Origin: Herbidospora solisilvae
Lineage (GTDB): Bacteria > Actinomycetota > Actinomycetes > Streptosporangiales > Streptosporangiaceae
Direction: 5' to 3'
NCBI RefSeq assembly: GCF_009901565.1
Contig: NZ_WXEW01000006.1
Span: 372,001 to 436,000 of the forward strand
DNA length: 64,000 bases
Below the pieces are notes generated by a model, which saw only the letters and a program-made list of their open reading frames with translations, was not told the DNA's origin and ran no database searches. The position numbers were made by a program, and so were the translations under genes. Shown piece after piece: positions 17,001 through 23,831 of this stretch (positions are counted from its first letter, which is position 1; each line of letters starts with the position of its first letter).

Positions 17001-17494
17001 GCCACGAGGCGGCCGAGGCGCTGGGTCTGGGCGAGGGCGGTGCCGAGGATCTCGGGTTCGGGCGGGGAGACGCCGTCGACCACGTTCTCCAGCACGGCCT
17101 GCACCCCCGTGATCGGGGTGCGCAGCTCGTGGCTCACGTTGGCGACCAGCTCCCGGCGCTGCCGGTCGACCTCGGCCAGGTCGGCGGCCATCGCGTTGAA
17201 GGCCCTGGCCAGCTCGCCGACCTCGTCGCGGCTGGTGGCGGTGACGCGGAGGCCGTACGACCCCTTGGCGATGGTCTGCGCGGCGGCGGCCATCTCCCGC
17301 AGGGGCTTGGTCATGCCCCGGGCCAGCACCTGCATCATGAGCAGCGCCAGGAACACCGCGAAGGCGATCCGGAGGTCGCGGGGCACGCCCCCGTTGATCC
17401 CCACCTCGTTCACCACGAACGCGGTCACCACGGCCCCGACCATGACGATCCCGAGTTTGACCTTGATGCGGCCGAGGAAGTCGAGCGGCCTCAT
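14036..17494 (-). CDS. Sensor histidine kinase fused in frame to a DUF4173/DUF4153-type membrane protein
   Basis: One open frame of 1152 residues. Residues 1-355 form a HAMP-type kinase: two TM helices (about 14-30, 41-58), HAMP, phospho-acceptor His about 122 in VANVSHELRTPI, and ATP-binding motifs LLDNAVRHSPPGG, DEGPGIPP and GAGLGLAI. A Pro/Ser/Ala-rich linker (about 360-615) follows, then a polytopic membrane domain of about a dozen helices ending in a soluble tail (RYSAY), typical of DUF4173 proteins. These are usually separate genes. A strong internal start (GTG 16417, GGAGG 8 nt upstream) at VKNPDPTQ suggests the membrane protein may also be made alone (793 residues). The ATG at 17494 overlaps the response-regulator stop (ATGA). 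Confidence 0.82.
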   Translation of the reverse strand: MRPLDFLGRIKVKLGIVMVGAVVTAFVVNEVGINGGVPRDLRIAFAVFLALLMMQVLARGMTKPLREMAAAAQTIAKGSYGLRVTATSRDEVGELARAFNAMAADLAEVDRQRRELVANVSHELRTPITGVQAVLENVVDGVSPPEPEILGTALAQTQRLGRLVAQLLDLSRLDSGARPIEAEEFDLAALGGQAVREASLGRDDVTVVAAIDPGRHLTTADPSLLAQVLANLLDNAVRHSPPGGTVTLTSRASADGTLEIEVADEGPGIPPADRQRVFERFSRLDAGRAADAGGAGLGLAIAKEIAELHGGTIAVADGVGCHMVVTLPKAVKERRTPVDAVHARVPATSRSRTDTEAGSVKNPDPTQADPPGRAASTSDTGAHSAEAPVPPATSAVAPDPRTAPASPGDLLRRTSPSEAPAPAERVASTVGAAAGGSPLVAASSPTTSSANGSTASLAAAEPIEARVTQVIDAAAFSPGGAVPQGEPRAAVPSPGVAAPQGEPAVSTAATHPTPVSTDSSPASSETAPLAARAVSVESAAVSAHVSSDGSIRTADTSPHPVVVPPDARQPVPRGQTVPGGPTSPPGSRQGTNDGPSPGPSFGGAIVGAIIGALAGLLAGTVAAVFFGTGPNTEIQAAGAFLLFVCVGIAAGASLGGRVGTAPEAAGGQFDAYTPPPLFPRPSLPDTPRWVLPAATGTGLVAAVCFPYAPTGLGVVLTAVALTLAVAPAVRHRVNAWSVAYAVAAYGLVSVALFRDADWLVGLTLLAAFAVASLAVSGGRGWAGVTRGLLSVGLAVFPVPWFLGGPVRRILKRRSLLPVLVSLGITAILLAVFGVLFVSADAVFSSFARELFSAPAWAGTLPVRIFLFVVFGVLAAAAILVALRPVAEPRVDHAPLNLARTLWVIPLVGVNLLFAAFVGVQISVLFGGSRRVLETAGLTFAEYARSGFFELITVSVFVLCIVAFCSVMIKGDRWIMATLLGLLCALTLVILASALHRLGLYTAAYGFTRLRASVGATIWWIAAVFVLVLVGGLVKRRAWLPKALVLLTAVSLMVFAVWNPDAQVAETQVSVRGVDRLDAHYLGRLSADAIPGLDRLPEPIRSCVLQEVIETQDLRFPDPWNGWNLSRRQAAEILAAHPVDRSVTCEEKYRSAY
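16415..16430 (-). promoter_or_regulatory. Internal ribosome-binding site and GTG start within the kinase-membrane fusion
   Basis: GGAGG at 16426-16430, 8 nt, then GTG at 16417-16415, in the same frame as the kinase. It would start the DUF4173-type protein at VKNPDPTQ. This is the best Shine-Dalgarno sequence near the domain junction. Confidence 0.55.
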
Positions 17495-18180
17495 GGGCGC
17501 ACCAGGGCGTACCCGACCCCGTGAACGGTCCGCACCACCTCGGACCCGAGCTTGCGACGCAGCGCCCGCACGTGACTGTCCACGGTCCGGGTCGCCGCCG
17601 CCTCGGAGAAGCCCCAGATGTCGGCGAGCAGCCGCTCCCGCTCGTAGACCTGCCCGGGCCGCTCGGCGAGCCGCCTGAGCAGGTCGAACTCGGTCCGGGT
17701 GAGCTGCGCCTCGGCTCCGCGCACGAACACCCGCCGCTCGGCCAGGTTGATCTCGATCTCCCCGACCCGCAGCACCGTCTCCTCGGACGCGAGCTGCGCC
17801 GCCCGGTCGACCCGCCGCAGCAGGGCGTGGATGCGCGCGACCAGCTCCCGCATGCTGAACGGCTTGGTGATGTAGTCGTCGGCCCCCACGCCGAGCCCGA
17901 CCAGCACGTCGGTCTCCTCGCCGAGCGCGGTCAGCATGAGGACCGGAACCGGCCGGGCGGCCTGGATCCGCCGGCACACCTCCAACCCGTCCAGTCCCGG
18001 CAGCAGCCGGTCGAGCACCACCAGGTCAGGTTCGAAGCGCGCGTACGCGACCAACGCCCCTTCGCCGTCACCGGCGACGCGAACGTCGAACCCTTCCGCC
18101 GTCAGCCGGGTCGCGACCGCCGTCGCGATGGTGTCGTCGTCCTCGACGACCAGCACCCGGCGTTGCTGGGGATAAGCCAT
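17491..18180 (-). CDS. OmpR/PhoB family response regulator
   Basis: A 229-residue regulator. The receiver domain has acidic pocket VVEDDD, phospho-acceptor Asp 57 in LVVLDRLLPG and the conserved Lys in DYITKPF. The C-terminal winged-helix domain includes TRTEFDLLRRLAERPGQVYE and RTVDSHVRALRRKLG. Its partner is the overlapping kinase gene. There is no clear Shine-Dalgarno sequence; a TACGCT -10 box lies 6 bp before the ATG, so it is probably leaderless. Tandem 10-11-bp repeats at 18208-18238 just upstream look like its own binding site, implying autoregulation of the entire minus-strand run down to 9.8 kb. Confidence 0.93.
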   Translation of the reverse strand: MAYPQQRRVLVVEDDDTIATAVATRLTAEGFDVRVAGDGEGALVAYARFEPDLVVLDRLLPGLDGLEVCRRIQAARPVPVLMLTALGEETDVLVGLGVGADDYITKPFSMRELVARIHALLRRVDRAAQLASEETVLRVGEIEINLAERRVFVRGAEAQLTRTEFDLLRRLAERPGQVYERERLLADIWGFSEAAATRTVDSHVRALRRKLGSEVVRTVHGVGYALVRP

Positions 18181-18186
18181 GCAGGC

Positions 18187-18192
18187 AGCGTA
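18187..18192 (-). promoter_or_regulatory. -10 element TACGCT of the response-regulator promoter (leaderless type)
   Basis: Minus-strand TACGCT is followed by 6 bp and then the ATG at 18180. The -35 region would fall inside the tandem-repeat box at 18208-18238. Confidence 0.5.
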
Positions 18193-18207
18193 GAGGCCGG
18201 ACGTGCA

Positions 18208-18238
18208 GAGCTTTCGTGGCTTTTTGTGGAGCTTTCGT
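18208..18238. promoter_or_regulatory. Tandem direct-repeat box, probable OmpR-family binding site
   Basis: On the minus strand CACGAAAGCTC is repeated exactly with a 21-bp start-to-start distance, and the unit between them is the related CACAAAAAGC. Two or three head-to-tail 10-11-bp units are the standard architecture of OmpR/PhoB-type sites. It lies 28-58 bp upstream of the response-regulator start and overlaps its -35 region. Confidence 0.65.
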
Positions 18239-18265
18239 GCAGGCGATTCTGTCGGTGGCGGGGTC

Positions 18266-18271
18266 TAGCGT
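18266..18271 (+). promoter_or_regulatory. -10 element TAGCGT, leaderless promoter of the N-acetyltransferase gene
   Basis: TAGCGT followed by 6 bp (GGGGTC) and the GTG at 18278. Confidence 0.5.
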
Positions 18272-18277
18272 GGGGTC

Positions 18278-19123
18278 GTGATCGACGTTGACGGGTACCT
18301 TCGACGGCTCCGGCTCTCGGCCGGAAAGCCGAGTGTGGACGGGCTTTTCGCGCTGCAGCAGGCACATGTGGAGCGTGTCCCCTACGAGACATTGCCCATC
18401 TGGCTGGGCCGGCCCACGAGCGTGGACCCGGCCGAATCGGCCGCCCGGATCGTCGCCGGGCGGGGCGGCTACTGCTTCCATCTGAACGGGGCGCTCTCCG
18501 AGCTGCTGTCGGCGCTGGGTTATTCGGTGACCCGGCATTTCGGCGGCGTGCAGGGCTCGGCGGCCGACTCCGCCGGGGCGCGGGGGAACCACCTCGTGCT
18601 GACCGTCGACGGGCTGCCGACCGACGAGAACCCCTCTGGTGAGTGGCTGGTCGACGCCGGTCTCGGCGACGCGATCCACTCGCCGATCCCTCTCATCGAG
18701 GGGGTCTACGACCAGGGGCCGTTCACCTACCGGCTGCGGCCGTCCGAGGCGGAGCCCGGCGGGTGGCGGCTCGACCACGACCCGCGCGGCAGCTTCGTCG
18801 GCATGGACTTCCGCAAGGCGCCGACGGAGATGTCGGCGTTCGAGTCCGAGCACGTACGACTGTCGACGTCGCCGGAGTCGGGGTTCGTGCGCGTGTTCTC
18901 CATCCAGCGGCGCGACGCGACGGGGGTCGACGTGGCGCGGGGGCTGGTGCTCACCCGGATCGGCCACGACTCGACGTCGACCACGCTCGACCGGGAGACC
19001 GACTATTTCGCCGCTCTGGCCGACGTCTTCGACCTCCATCCGACGGCCGAGGAGCGGGCAATCCTGTGGCCCCAGCTGACGGTAAGCCACGAGAAGTGGC
19101 TCGCTACCAGCTACGATTTGTAG
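18278..19123 (+). CDS. nat: Arylamine N-acetyltransferase
   Basis: A 281-residue enzyme transferring acetyl (or propionyl) groups from CoA to arylamines or hydrazines. The Cys-His-Asp triad is complete: Cys 66 in RGGYCFHLN, His 105 in GNHLVL and Asp 126 in VDAGLGD. The family N-terminal motif VPYETLPIWLG is present. The start is GTG 18278 with a leaderless-type -10 box 6 bp upstream. The divergent neighbour is the response-regulator gene, 97 bp away. Downstream, its last codons form the left arm of a large inverted repeat (19117-19155). Confidence 0.93.
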   Translation: MIDVDGYLRRLRLSAGKPSVDGLFALQQAHVERVPYETLPIWLGRPTSVDPAESAARIVAGRGGYCFHLNGALSELLSALGYSVTRHFGGVQGSAADSAGARGNHLVLTVDGLPTDENPSGEWLVDAGLGDAIHSPIPLIEGVYDQGPFTYRLRPSEAEPGGWRLDHDPRGSFVGMDFRKAPTEMSAFESEHVRLSTSPESGFVRVFSIQRRDATGVDVARGLVLTRIGHDSTSTTLDRETDYFAALADVFDLHPTAEERAILWPQLTVSHEKWLATSYDL

Positions 19124-19155
19124 GACTACAGTTCTAAGGGCTGCACTCCTACAAA
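19117..19155. other. 15-bp-arm inverted repeat between nat and the ATPase gene
   Basis: Left arm TTTGTAGGACTACAG (19117-19131) and right arm CTGCACTCCTACAAA (19141-19155) pair with two mismatches around a 9-nt loop. The left arm contains the nat stop codon. The right arm ends 8 bp before the ATPase ATG and overlaps its AAGGG ribosome-binding site. There is no T-run, so it could be an operator or an RNA structure controlling the ATPase gene as well as a 3' end. Confidence 0.55.
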
Positions 19156-19163
19156 GGGTGGAC

Positions 19164-20618
19164 ATGATCGACAAACCTGCTGACATGTTCGACCGCGAGT
19201 GGGAGTGGGGCCAGCTCTCCCGGTGGGTGACCAGTTCCCTGGAGCGAGCGAGTCTCGGCGTGATGTCCGGCAGGCGCCGCCAAGGGAAGACATTCATGTT
19301 GCAGGCCATCTGCGAAGCGACAGGCGGATTCTATTTCGGCGCCACGGAAAATGTGCCCAGGCAGGAGGCGCTGCGCCAACTCGGAAACGCTGTGGGCGAC
19401 TACCTGGGATCACCGGGGGTCATACGATTCGAGAACTGGCAGCAGGCGATCGACGGTCTGCTGTCTCTCTCCATGGACCGGCCGATACCTGTCGTTCTGG
19501 ATGAATTCCCCTACCTGACCGGGGACGCAAAGGAACTTCCCTCAATCATCCAGCATGCTCTGGCGCCACGTCGCAAGCTTCGCCTTGACTCCCGTATCCG
19601 GCTGCTGCTCTGTGGCTCTTCTATATCGTTCATGGGCGGACTACTCTCCGGCCAAGCTCCGCTACGTGGCCGAGCCGGGTTCGAGATGGTGCTGCCGTCC
19701 TTCAATTTCCGCGTTGCGGCCGACTACTGGGGACTGACTGATCGGCGGCTTGCCGCGCTGGTCTATTTCATCGTCGGTGGCACGCCTGCCTACCGGGCGG
19801 AGTTCCTTGAGGACGCCGTCCCCCGCAGCATCGACGACTTCGACAACTGGGTCGTCAATCATGTGCTGAGCCCGGTGAGTCCCCTTTTCCGAGAAGTGCG
19901 AATGCTTCTCGCCGAAGATCCCGCGCTTCGTGAGACCGGGCTCTACAGCACCGTCCTGGCCGCGGTCGCGGAGGGGAACAACACTCGAGGCGGCATCGCG
20001 AGCCGCATTGAGCGAAAGGCCAGCGACATCTCCCACCACCTCAAAGTGCTTGAGGATGCGGGGATGCTGGTCTCCGACCCCGACCCCTTCCGGGGCAACC
20101 GTTCCTACTACCGCATCACCGAACCCCTGGTCCGCTTCCACCACGCGATCATGCGGCCTTTCTGGTCTCAACTCGAAGTCGTGCGGCCCGGCCGTACAGA
20201 GCGCATCTGGGCTGCCGCGTCGAAGAACATCTTTCCCAGCCAGGTCGCCGGTCCGGTCTTCGAGCGCATGTGCCGGGTCTGGACTGCCGACATGGCCTCC
20301 GACGAGACCGTCGGCGGCATGCCGTCCAAGGTCCTCTCCGGCGTCGTCTACGACTCATCGACCCGCCAGAGCCATGAGGTCGACCTGGCGGCCTTCGGCT
20401 CCGGCGGCGAACTCCTCGCGCTGGGCGAGGTGAAGTGGGGAGACGTGATCGGCATGGGCCATCTGGCCCGTCTGGAGAAGGTCGCGGCCGTCCGGCCGGC
20501 CCGCCGGTTGCTGCTGTTCAGCGGCGCCGGGTTCATGCCGCAGCTGGAGGAGGCCGCCCGTGAGAGCGGCGGCCGCATCCAGCTCGTCGGCCTCGACCGG
20601 CTCTACGAAGGCGACTGA
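19164..20618 (+). CDS. AAA-type ATPase with C-terminal DUF234 nuclease-like domain
   Basis: A 484-residue protein of the archaeal-type ATPase/DUF234 family. Walker A is SGRRRQGKTF (Lys about 42) and Walker B is PVVLDEFPYL (Asp 113, Glu 114). A winged-helix segment ASRIERKASDISHHLKVLED near 290 follows. The C-terminal domain has a D...E-x-K arrangement (HEVDLAAF ... ALGEVKWG) like PD-(D/E)xK nucleases. Cellular function is unknown; such genes are often mobile. Start at ATG 19164 with AAGGG 5 nt upstream; a GTG at 19158 is possible. Its GC content and codon choice (AT-richer third positions near 19500-19740) differ from neighbours, which suggests transfer. Confidence 0.85.
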   Translation: MIDKPADMFDREWEWGQLSRWVTSSLERASLGVMSGRRRQGKTFMLQAICEATGGFYFGATENVPRQEALRQLGNAVGDYLGSPGVIRFENWQQAIDGLLSLSMDRPIPVVLDEFPYLTGDAKELPSIIQHALAPRRKLRLDSRIRLLLCGSSISFMGGLLSGQAPLRGRAGFEMVLPSFNFRVAADYWGLTDRRLAALVYFIVGGTPAYRAEFLEDAVPRSIDDFDNWVVNHVLSPVSPLFREVRMLLAEDPALRETGLYSTVLAAVAEGNNTRGGIASRIERKASDISHHLKVLEDAGMLVSDPDPFRGNRSYYRITEPLVRFHHAIMRPFWSQLEVVRPGRTERIWAAASKNIFPSQVAGPVFERMCRVWTADMASDETVGGMPSKVLSGVVYDSSTRQSHEVDLAAFGSGGELLALGEVKWGDVIGMGHLARLEKVAAVRPARRLLLFSGAGFMPQLEEAARESGGRIQLVGLDRLYEGD

Positions 20619-21625
20619 ATGCCGCATAGGGTGGCGGCCACCAGGGGGCCGAGGGTCTCCAGGTGGTAGCCGCCCTCCTGCACCGCCACCGTCGGCAGCC
20701 CCAGCCCGCCGAGCAGCCGTCCCGTCTCGAAGTAGCCCTCCCGGGTCACCCGCAGCGGGCTCTCCGGATCGTCCGCGGCGGCGTCCACGCCGAGCGAGAC
20801 CACCAGCGCCTCCGCGCCGAAGGCCTGCGCCGCCTCGCACAACCGGGTCACCCCGGCCAGCCACACCGCGTCCCCCGACTCCGGGGCGACGGGGACGTTC
20901 AGGGTCGTCCCGCCGCCGGTCTCGTCGGCGAAGCCCACGTAGTGGGGGAACCAGCCGGCGCCCGGGTCGACGTGCACGCTGCCGTAGAAGACGTCGTCAC
21001 GGTCCCAGAAGATGGCCTGGGTCCCGTTGCCGTGGTGGGCGTCCACGTCGATGACGGCGACCTTCGCGCACCCCTCGGCCAGCAGCGTCGTCGCGGCGAC
21101 GGCGGCGTTGTTCAGGTAGCACGAGCCGCCGTAGCCGTCGCGCGTCGCGTGGTGGCCGGGCGGACGGCAGAGGGCGTACACCAGGCCTTCGGAAGACACC
21201 CGCCGGGCCGCGGTCCACGCCGCGCCCGCCGCCGTCAGCGCCGCTTCCCAGGTCCCGGGGCCGACCAGGGTCATCGTGTCGTAGGCGTACCGGCCGGCCC
21301 GGCCGTGGACGGCGGCGGGCAGCCGGCCCGGCATGCCGCCGAGCATCGCCTCGGTGGGGAAGACGTAGGGCACCACCCGGTCCTGCGGGTAGCCCGCCGC
21401 GACCCACTCCCCATACACGTCACGCAGATGCCGGAGCAGGCCTTCGGAGTGGACCGAGGTCAGCGCGCTCCAGGGCGCCTCCTCGGCGGGCACCCACTCA
21501 GCGGCGACCGCCTCCCGGATCCGGTGCACCCGTTCGGCCACCTCCGTGCCCGGGGTGCGCAGGCCGATCCAGATCTCCGCCGACGGGTCGTGCCGCAGGG
21601 TCGCCGGCGACCAGACGCCGATCAC
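20603..21625 (-). CDS. HDAC-like deacetylase (acetylpolyamine amidohydrolase/class II HDAC family)
   Basis: A 340-residue zinc-dependent deacetylase. The paired catalytic histidines are in RPPGHHATRDGYGG (158-159). The metal ligands Asp 195 and His 197 are in VIDVDAHHGNGTQ, with a third Asp expected in SLGVDAAADDP. The family tail VQEGGYHLETLG is present. Bacterial members deacetylate acetylpolyamines or other acetylamides. The GTG start overlaps the M20 peptidase stop (GTGA, 21622-21625), making it the last gene of the peptide-importer operon; it may process acetylated compounds imported by that system (inference). The 3' end overlaps the convergent ATPase gene by 16 bp. Confidence 0.9.
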   Translation of the reverse strand: MIGVWSPATLRHDPSAEIWIGLRTPGTEVAERVHRIREAVAAEWVPAEEAPWSALTSVHSEGLLRHLRDVYGEWVAAGYPQDRVVPYVFPTEAMLGGMPGRLPAAVHGRAGRYAYDTMTLVGPGTWEAALTAAGAAWTAARRVSSEGLVYALCRPPGHHATRDGYGGSCYLNNAAVAATTLLAEGCAKVAVIDVDAHHGNGTQAIFWDRDDVFYGSVHVDPGAGWFPHYVGFADETGGGTTLNVPVAPESGDAVWLAGVTRLCEAAQAFGAEALVVSLGVDAAADDPESPLRVTREGYFETGRLLGGLGLPTVAVQEGGYHLETLGPLVAATLCGIQSPS

Positions 21626-22902
21626 GGGCGGAAGAAGCGGTCGAGCACCCGTACGCCGAACTCCAGCGCGCTGACCGGCACCCGCTCGTCCACGCCGTGG
21701 AACATCGCGTTGTAGTCGAACCCCTCGGGCAGCGCCAGCGGCGCGAACCCGTAGGTCACGATGCCGAGCTCGTGGAACGCCTTCGCGTCGGTGCCGCCGC
21801 TCATGACGTACGGGACGGGAAGCGCCTCGGGGTCCTCGGCCACCAGGGAGGCGCAGAGCGCGTCGAAGGTGGGGCCGCCGGGGTCGGCCTCGGGGGCGTC
21901 CTCGAAGCAGATGAACTCGCGGCTGATCTTCGGGCCCAGCAGGGAGTCGACGGTGGCCAGGAAGTCGTCCCGGGAGCCGGGCAGGAACCGGCCGTCGACC
22001 TGGGCGGACGCCGAGCCGGGGATGACGTTGACCTTGTACCCGGCGTCCAGCACCGTCACGTTCGCCGAGTTCCGCAGCACGTGGGCGAACAGCTCGCCGA
22101 CCTGGCCGAGCCGCCGGGCCTCGCCGTCGAGGTCCGACATGTCCAGCTCGCGGCCGAGCGCCCGGGAGATGCCGTCGAGCATGCTCACCACGCCGGAGGT
22201 GAGCTGGATCGGCCACTCGTGGGACGCCAGCCGCGACAACGCGTGGCACATCTCGGCGACCGCGTTGTCGACCGCCCGCAGCGACCCGTGCTGGGCGACC
22301 CCCTTCGCGGTCAGCCGCATCCAGGCCATGCCCTGTTCGCCGACGGCCACGGGATAGATGCGGCGTCCGTCGTGGACGACGCAGTAGCCGCCGTCCTCGC
22401 TGATCGCCTCGCGCACCCCCTCGAACAGATCGGCGTGCTCGCGCGCCAGGTAGTAGGACCCGTACTCCCCGGTCGCCTCCTCGTCGGCCGTGAAGGCCAG
22501 CACGACGTCGCGCGACGGCCGCACCCCGCGCGCCGCCCACTCCCGCACGAGGGCGAGCGTCATCGCGCAGGTGCCCTTCATGTCGACCGCGCCGCGTCCC
22601 CACACGACCCCGTCGACGATCTCGCCCGAGAACGGGTGGATCGCCCAGTCGCCGGCCATGGCGGGCACCACGTCGAGGTGGCCGTGGATCAGGAACGGGT
22701 CGGCGTCGGAGGAGCCGCGCACGCGGGCGACCACGTTCGACCGGCCCTTCGAGGTCTCCAGGATCGTGGCCGGCACCCCGGCGTCGGAGAGCAGCGTCGC
22801 CACGTATTCGGCCGCGCCGCGCTCGCCCCGGCCCCGGTTGTCGCCCTCGTTGGTGGTGTCGATCCTGATCAGATCGGAGCAGATCGTCCCGACGTCGCTC
22901 AT
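21622..22902 (-). CDS. M20 family metallopeptidase (ArgE/DapE type)
   Basis: A 426-residue co-catalytic zinc hydrolase. Metal and catalytic motifs are HGHLDVVPA, GRGAVDMKG and the Glu-Glu pair in TADEEATGEYG. The dimerisation domain lies in the middle. Substrates in this family include dipeptides, N-acetyl amino acids and succinyl-diaminopimelate; N-acyl or dipeptide cleavage after uptake suits the operon. The start ATG 22902 overlaps the ATPase stop (ATGA) and its own stop overlaps the HDAC-like start (GTGA). No signal peptide, so cytoplasmic. Confidence 0.92.
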   Translation of the reverse strand: MSDVGTICSDLIRIDTTNEGDNRGRGERGAAEYVATLLSDAGVPATILETSKGRSNVVARVRGSSDADPFLIHGHLDVVPAMAGDWAIHPFSGEIVDGVVWGRGAVDMKGTCAMTLALVREWAARGVRPSRDVVLAFTADEEATGEYGSYYLAREHADLFEGVREAISEDGGYCVVHDGRRIYPVAVGEQGMAWMRLTAKGVAQHGSLRAVDNAVAEMCHALSRLASHEWPIQLTSGVVSMLDGISRALGRELDMSDLDGEARRLGQVGELFAHVLRNSANVTVLDAGYKVNVIPGSASAQVDGRFLPGSRDDFLATVDSLLGPKISREFICFEDAPEADPGGPTFDALCASLVAEDPEALPVPYVMSGGTDAKAFHELGIVTYGFAPLALPEGFDYNAMFHGVDERVPVSALEFGVRVLDRFFRP

Positions 22903-23831
22903 GGCAGGACACAGGCGGCATGGTGGCCGCGGTCGGCGGGCAGCACGGGCAGGTTCTCCTTCTCGCAACGTTCCGCCAGGTCGGCGGGGAGCCCGGCGGC
23001 GTAGGCCGGGCAGCGGGGGCGGAAACGGCAGCCGCCGGGGATGCGCGACGGATCGGGGGCCTCGCCCGTCAGCACGATCGGCTCCTGCCGGGCGATCTCC
23101 GGCACGACCGACAGCAGCGCCTTGGTGTACGGATGCCGCGGCGCCGTCAGCACCTCGACCGTGTCGCCGGTCTCGACGATGCGGCCCAGATACATGACCG
23201 CCACGCGGTCGGCGATGTTCCACGCCAGCCCGAGATCGTGGGTCACCACCAGCAACGACAACCCGAGTTCGGTCCGCAGCCGGAGCAGCAGCGCCAGGAT
23301 CTCGCCGCGCACCGAGGCGTCCAGCGACGACACGGGCTCGTCGGCGACCAGCACGTCGGGTTCCAGCACGAGCGCCCCGGCGATCACCACGCGCTGCCGC
23401 TGGCCGCCGGACAGTTCGTGCGGGTAGCGGAGGAAGAACCGCTCCGGCGGGCGCAGCCCGGCCTTGGCGAGCGCGGCGGCGACCAGTTCGCGCTCGTCGC
23501 CGGGCACCTTGTGGATCCTGAGCCCTTCGGCCACGGCCTCGTAGACGGTGTGGCGGGGGTTCAGCGACCCGCTCGGGTCCTGGAGGACGAGCTGGACGTG
23601 CCGCCGGAACTCCTTCAGCCGGCGGTGGTCGAGCGGGCGGCCGGCGCATTCGACGGCGCCGGCGGAGGGGCGTACCAGCCCGAGAAGGGCGCGGGCCAGC
23701 GACGACTTGCCGCACCCGGACTCTCCGACCAGCGCGACGATCTCGCCGGAACCGATCTCCAGGTCGACCCCGTCGACCGCGCGGGCCGCGCCGAAGCGGA
23801 CCTGGACGCCGCGTGCGGCCAGTGCGGTCAT
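22899..23831 (-). CDS. Oligopeptide ABC transporter ATPase, OppF/DppF type
   Basis: A 310-residue ATPase. Walker A is GESGCGKSS near 40, the signature is LSGGQRQRVVIAG, Walker B is VLVADEPVSSLD and the switch His is in VVTHDLG. The C-terminal oligopeptide-type extension has the cysteine cluster CRFRPRCPAYA (likely Fe-S or structural) and HPYTKALLSVVPE. The ATG 23831 overlaps the stop of the OppD-type gene (ATGA), and the gene's stop overlaps the M20 start (ATGA). It energises import with the OppD-type ATPase. Confidence 0.94.
   Translation of the reverse strand: MTALAARGVQVRFGAARAVDGVDLEIGSGEIVALVGESGCGKSSLARALLGLVRPSAGAVECAGRPLDHRRLKEFRRHVQLVLQDPSGSLNPRHTVYEAVAEGLRIHKVPGDERELVAAALAKAGLRPPERFFLRYPHELSGGQRQRVVIAGALVLEPDVLVADEPVSSLDASVRGEILALLLRLRTELGLSLLVVTHDLGLAWNIADRVAVMYLGRIVETGDTVEVLTAPRHPYTKALLSVVPEIARQEPIVLTGEAPDPSRIPGGCRFRPRCPAYAAGLPADLAERCEKENLPVLPADRGHHAACVLP

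Noticed and set aside
20603-22921. Apparent 772-residue protein ending in the HDAC-like domain
   Set aside because: The N-terminal half is a shadow of the M20 peptidase frame; the HDAC-like gene starts at GTG 21625 with a GTGA overlap.
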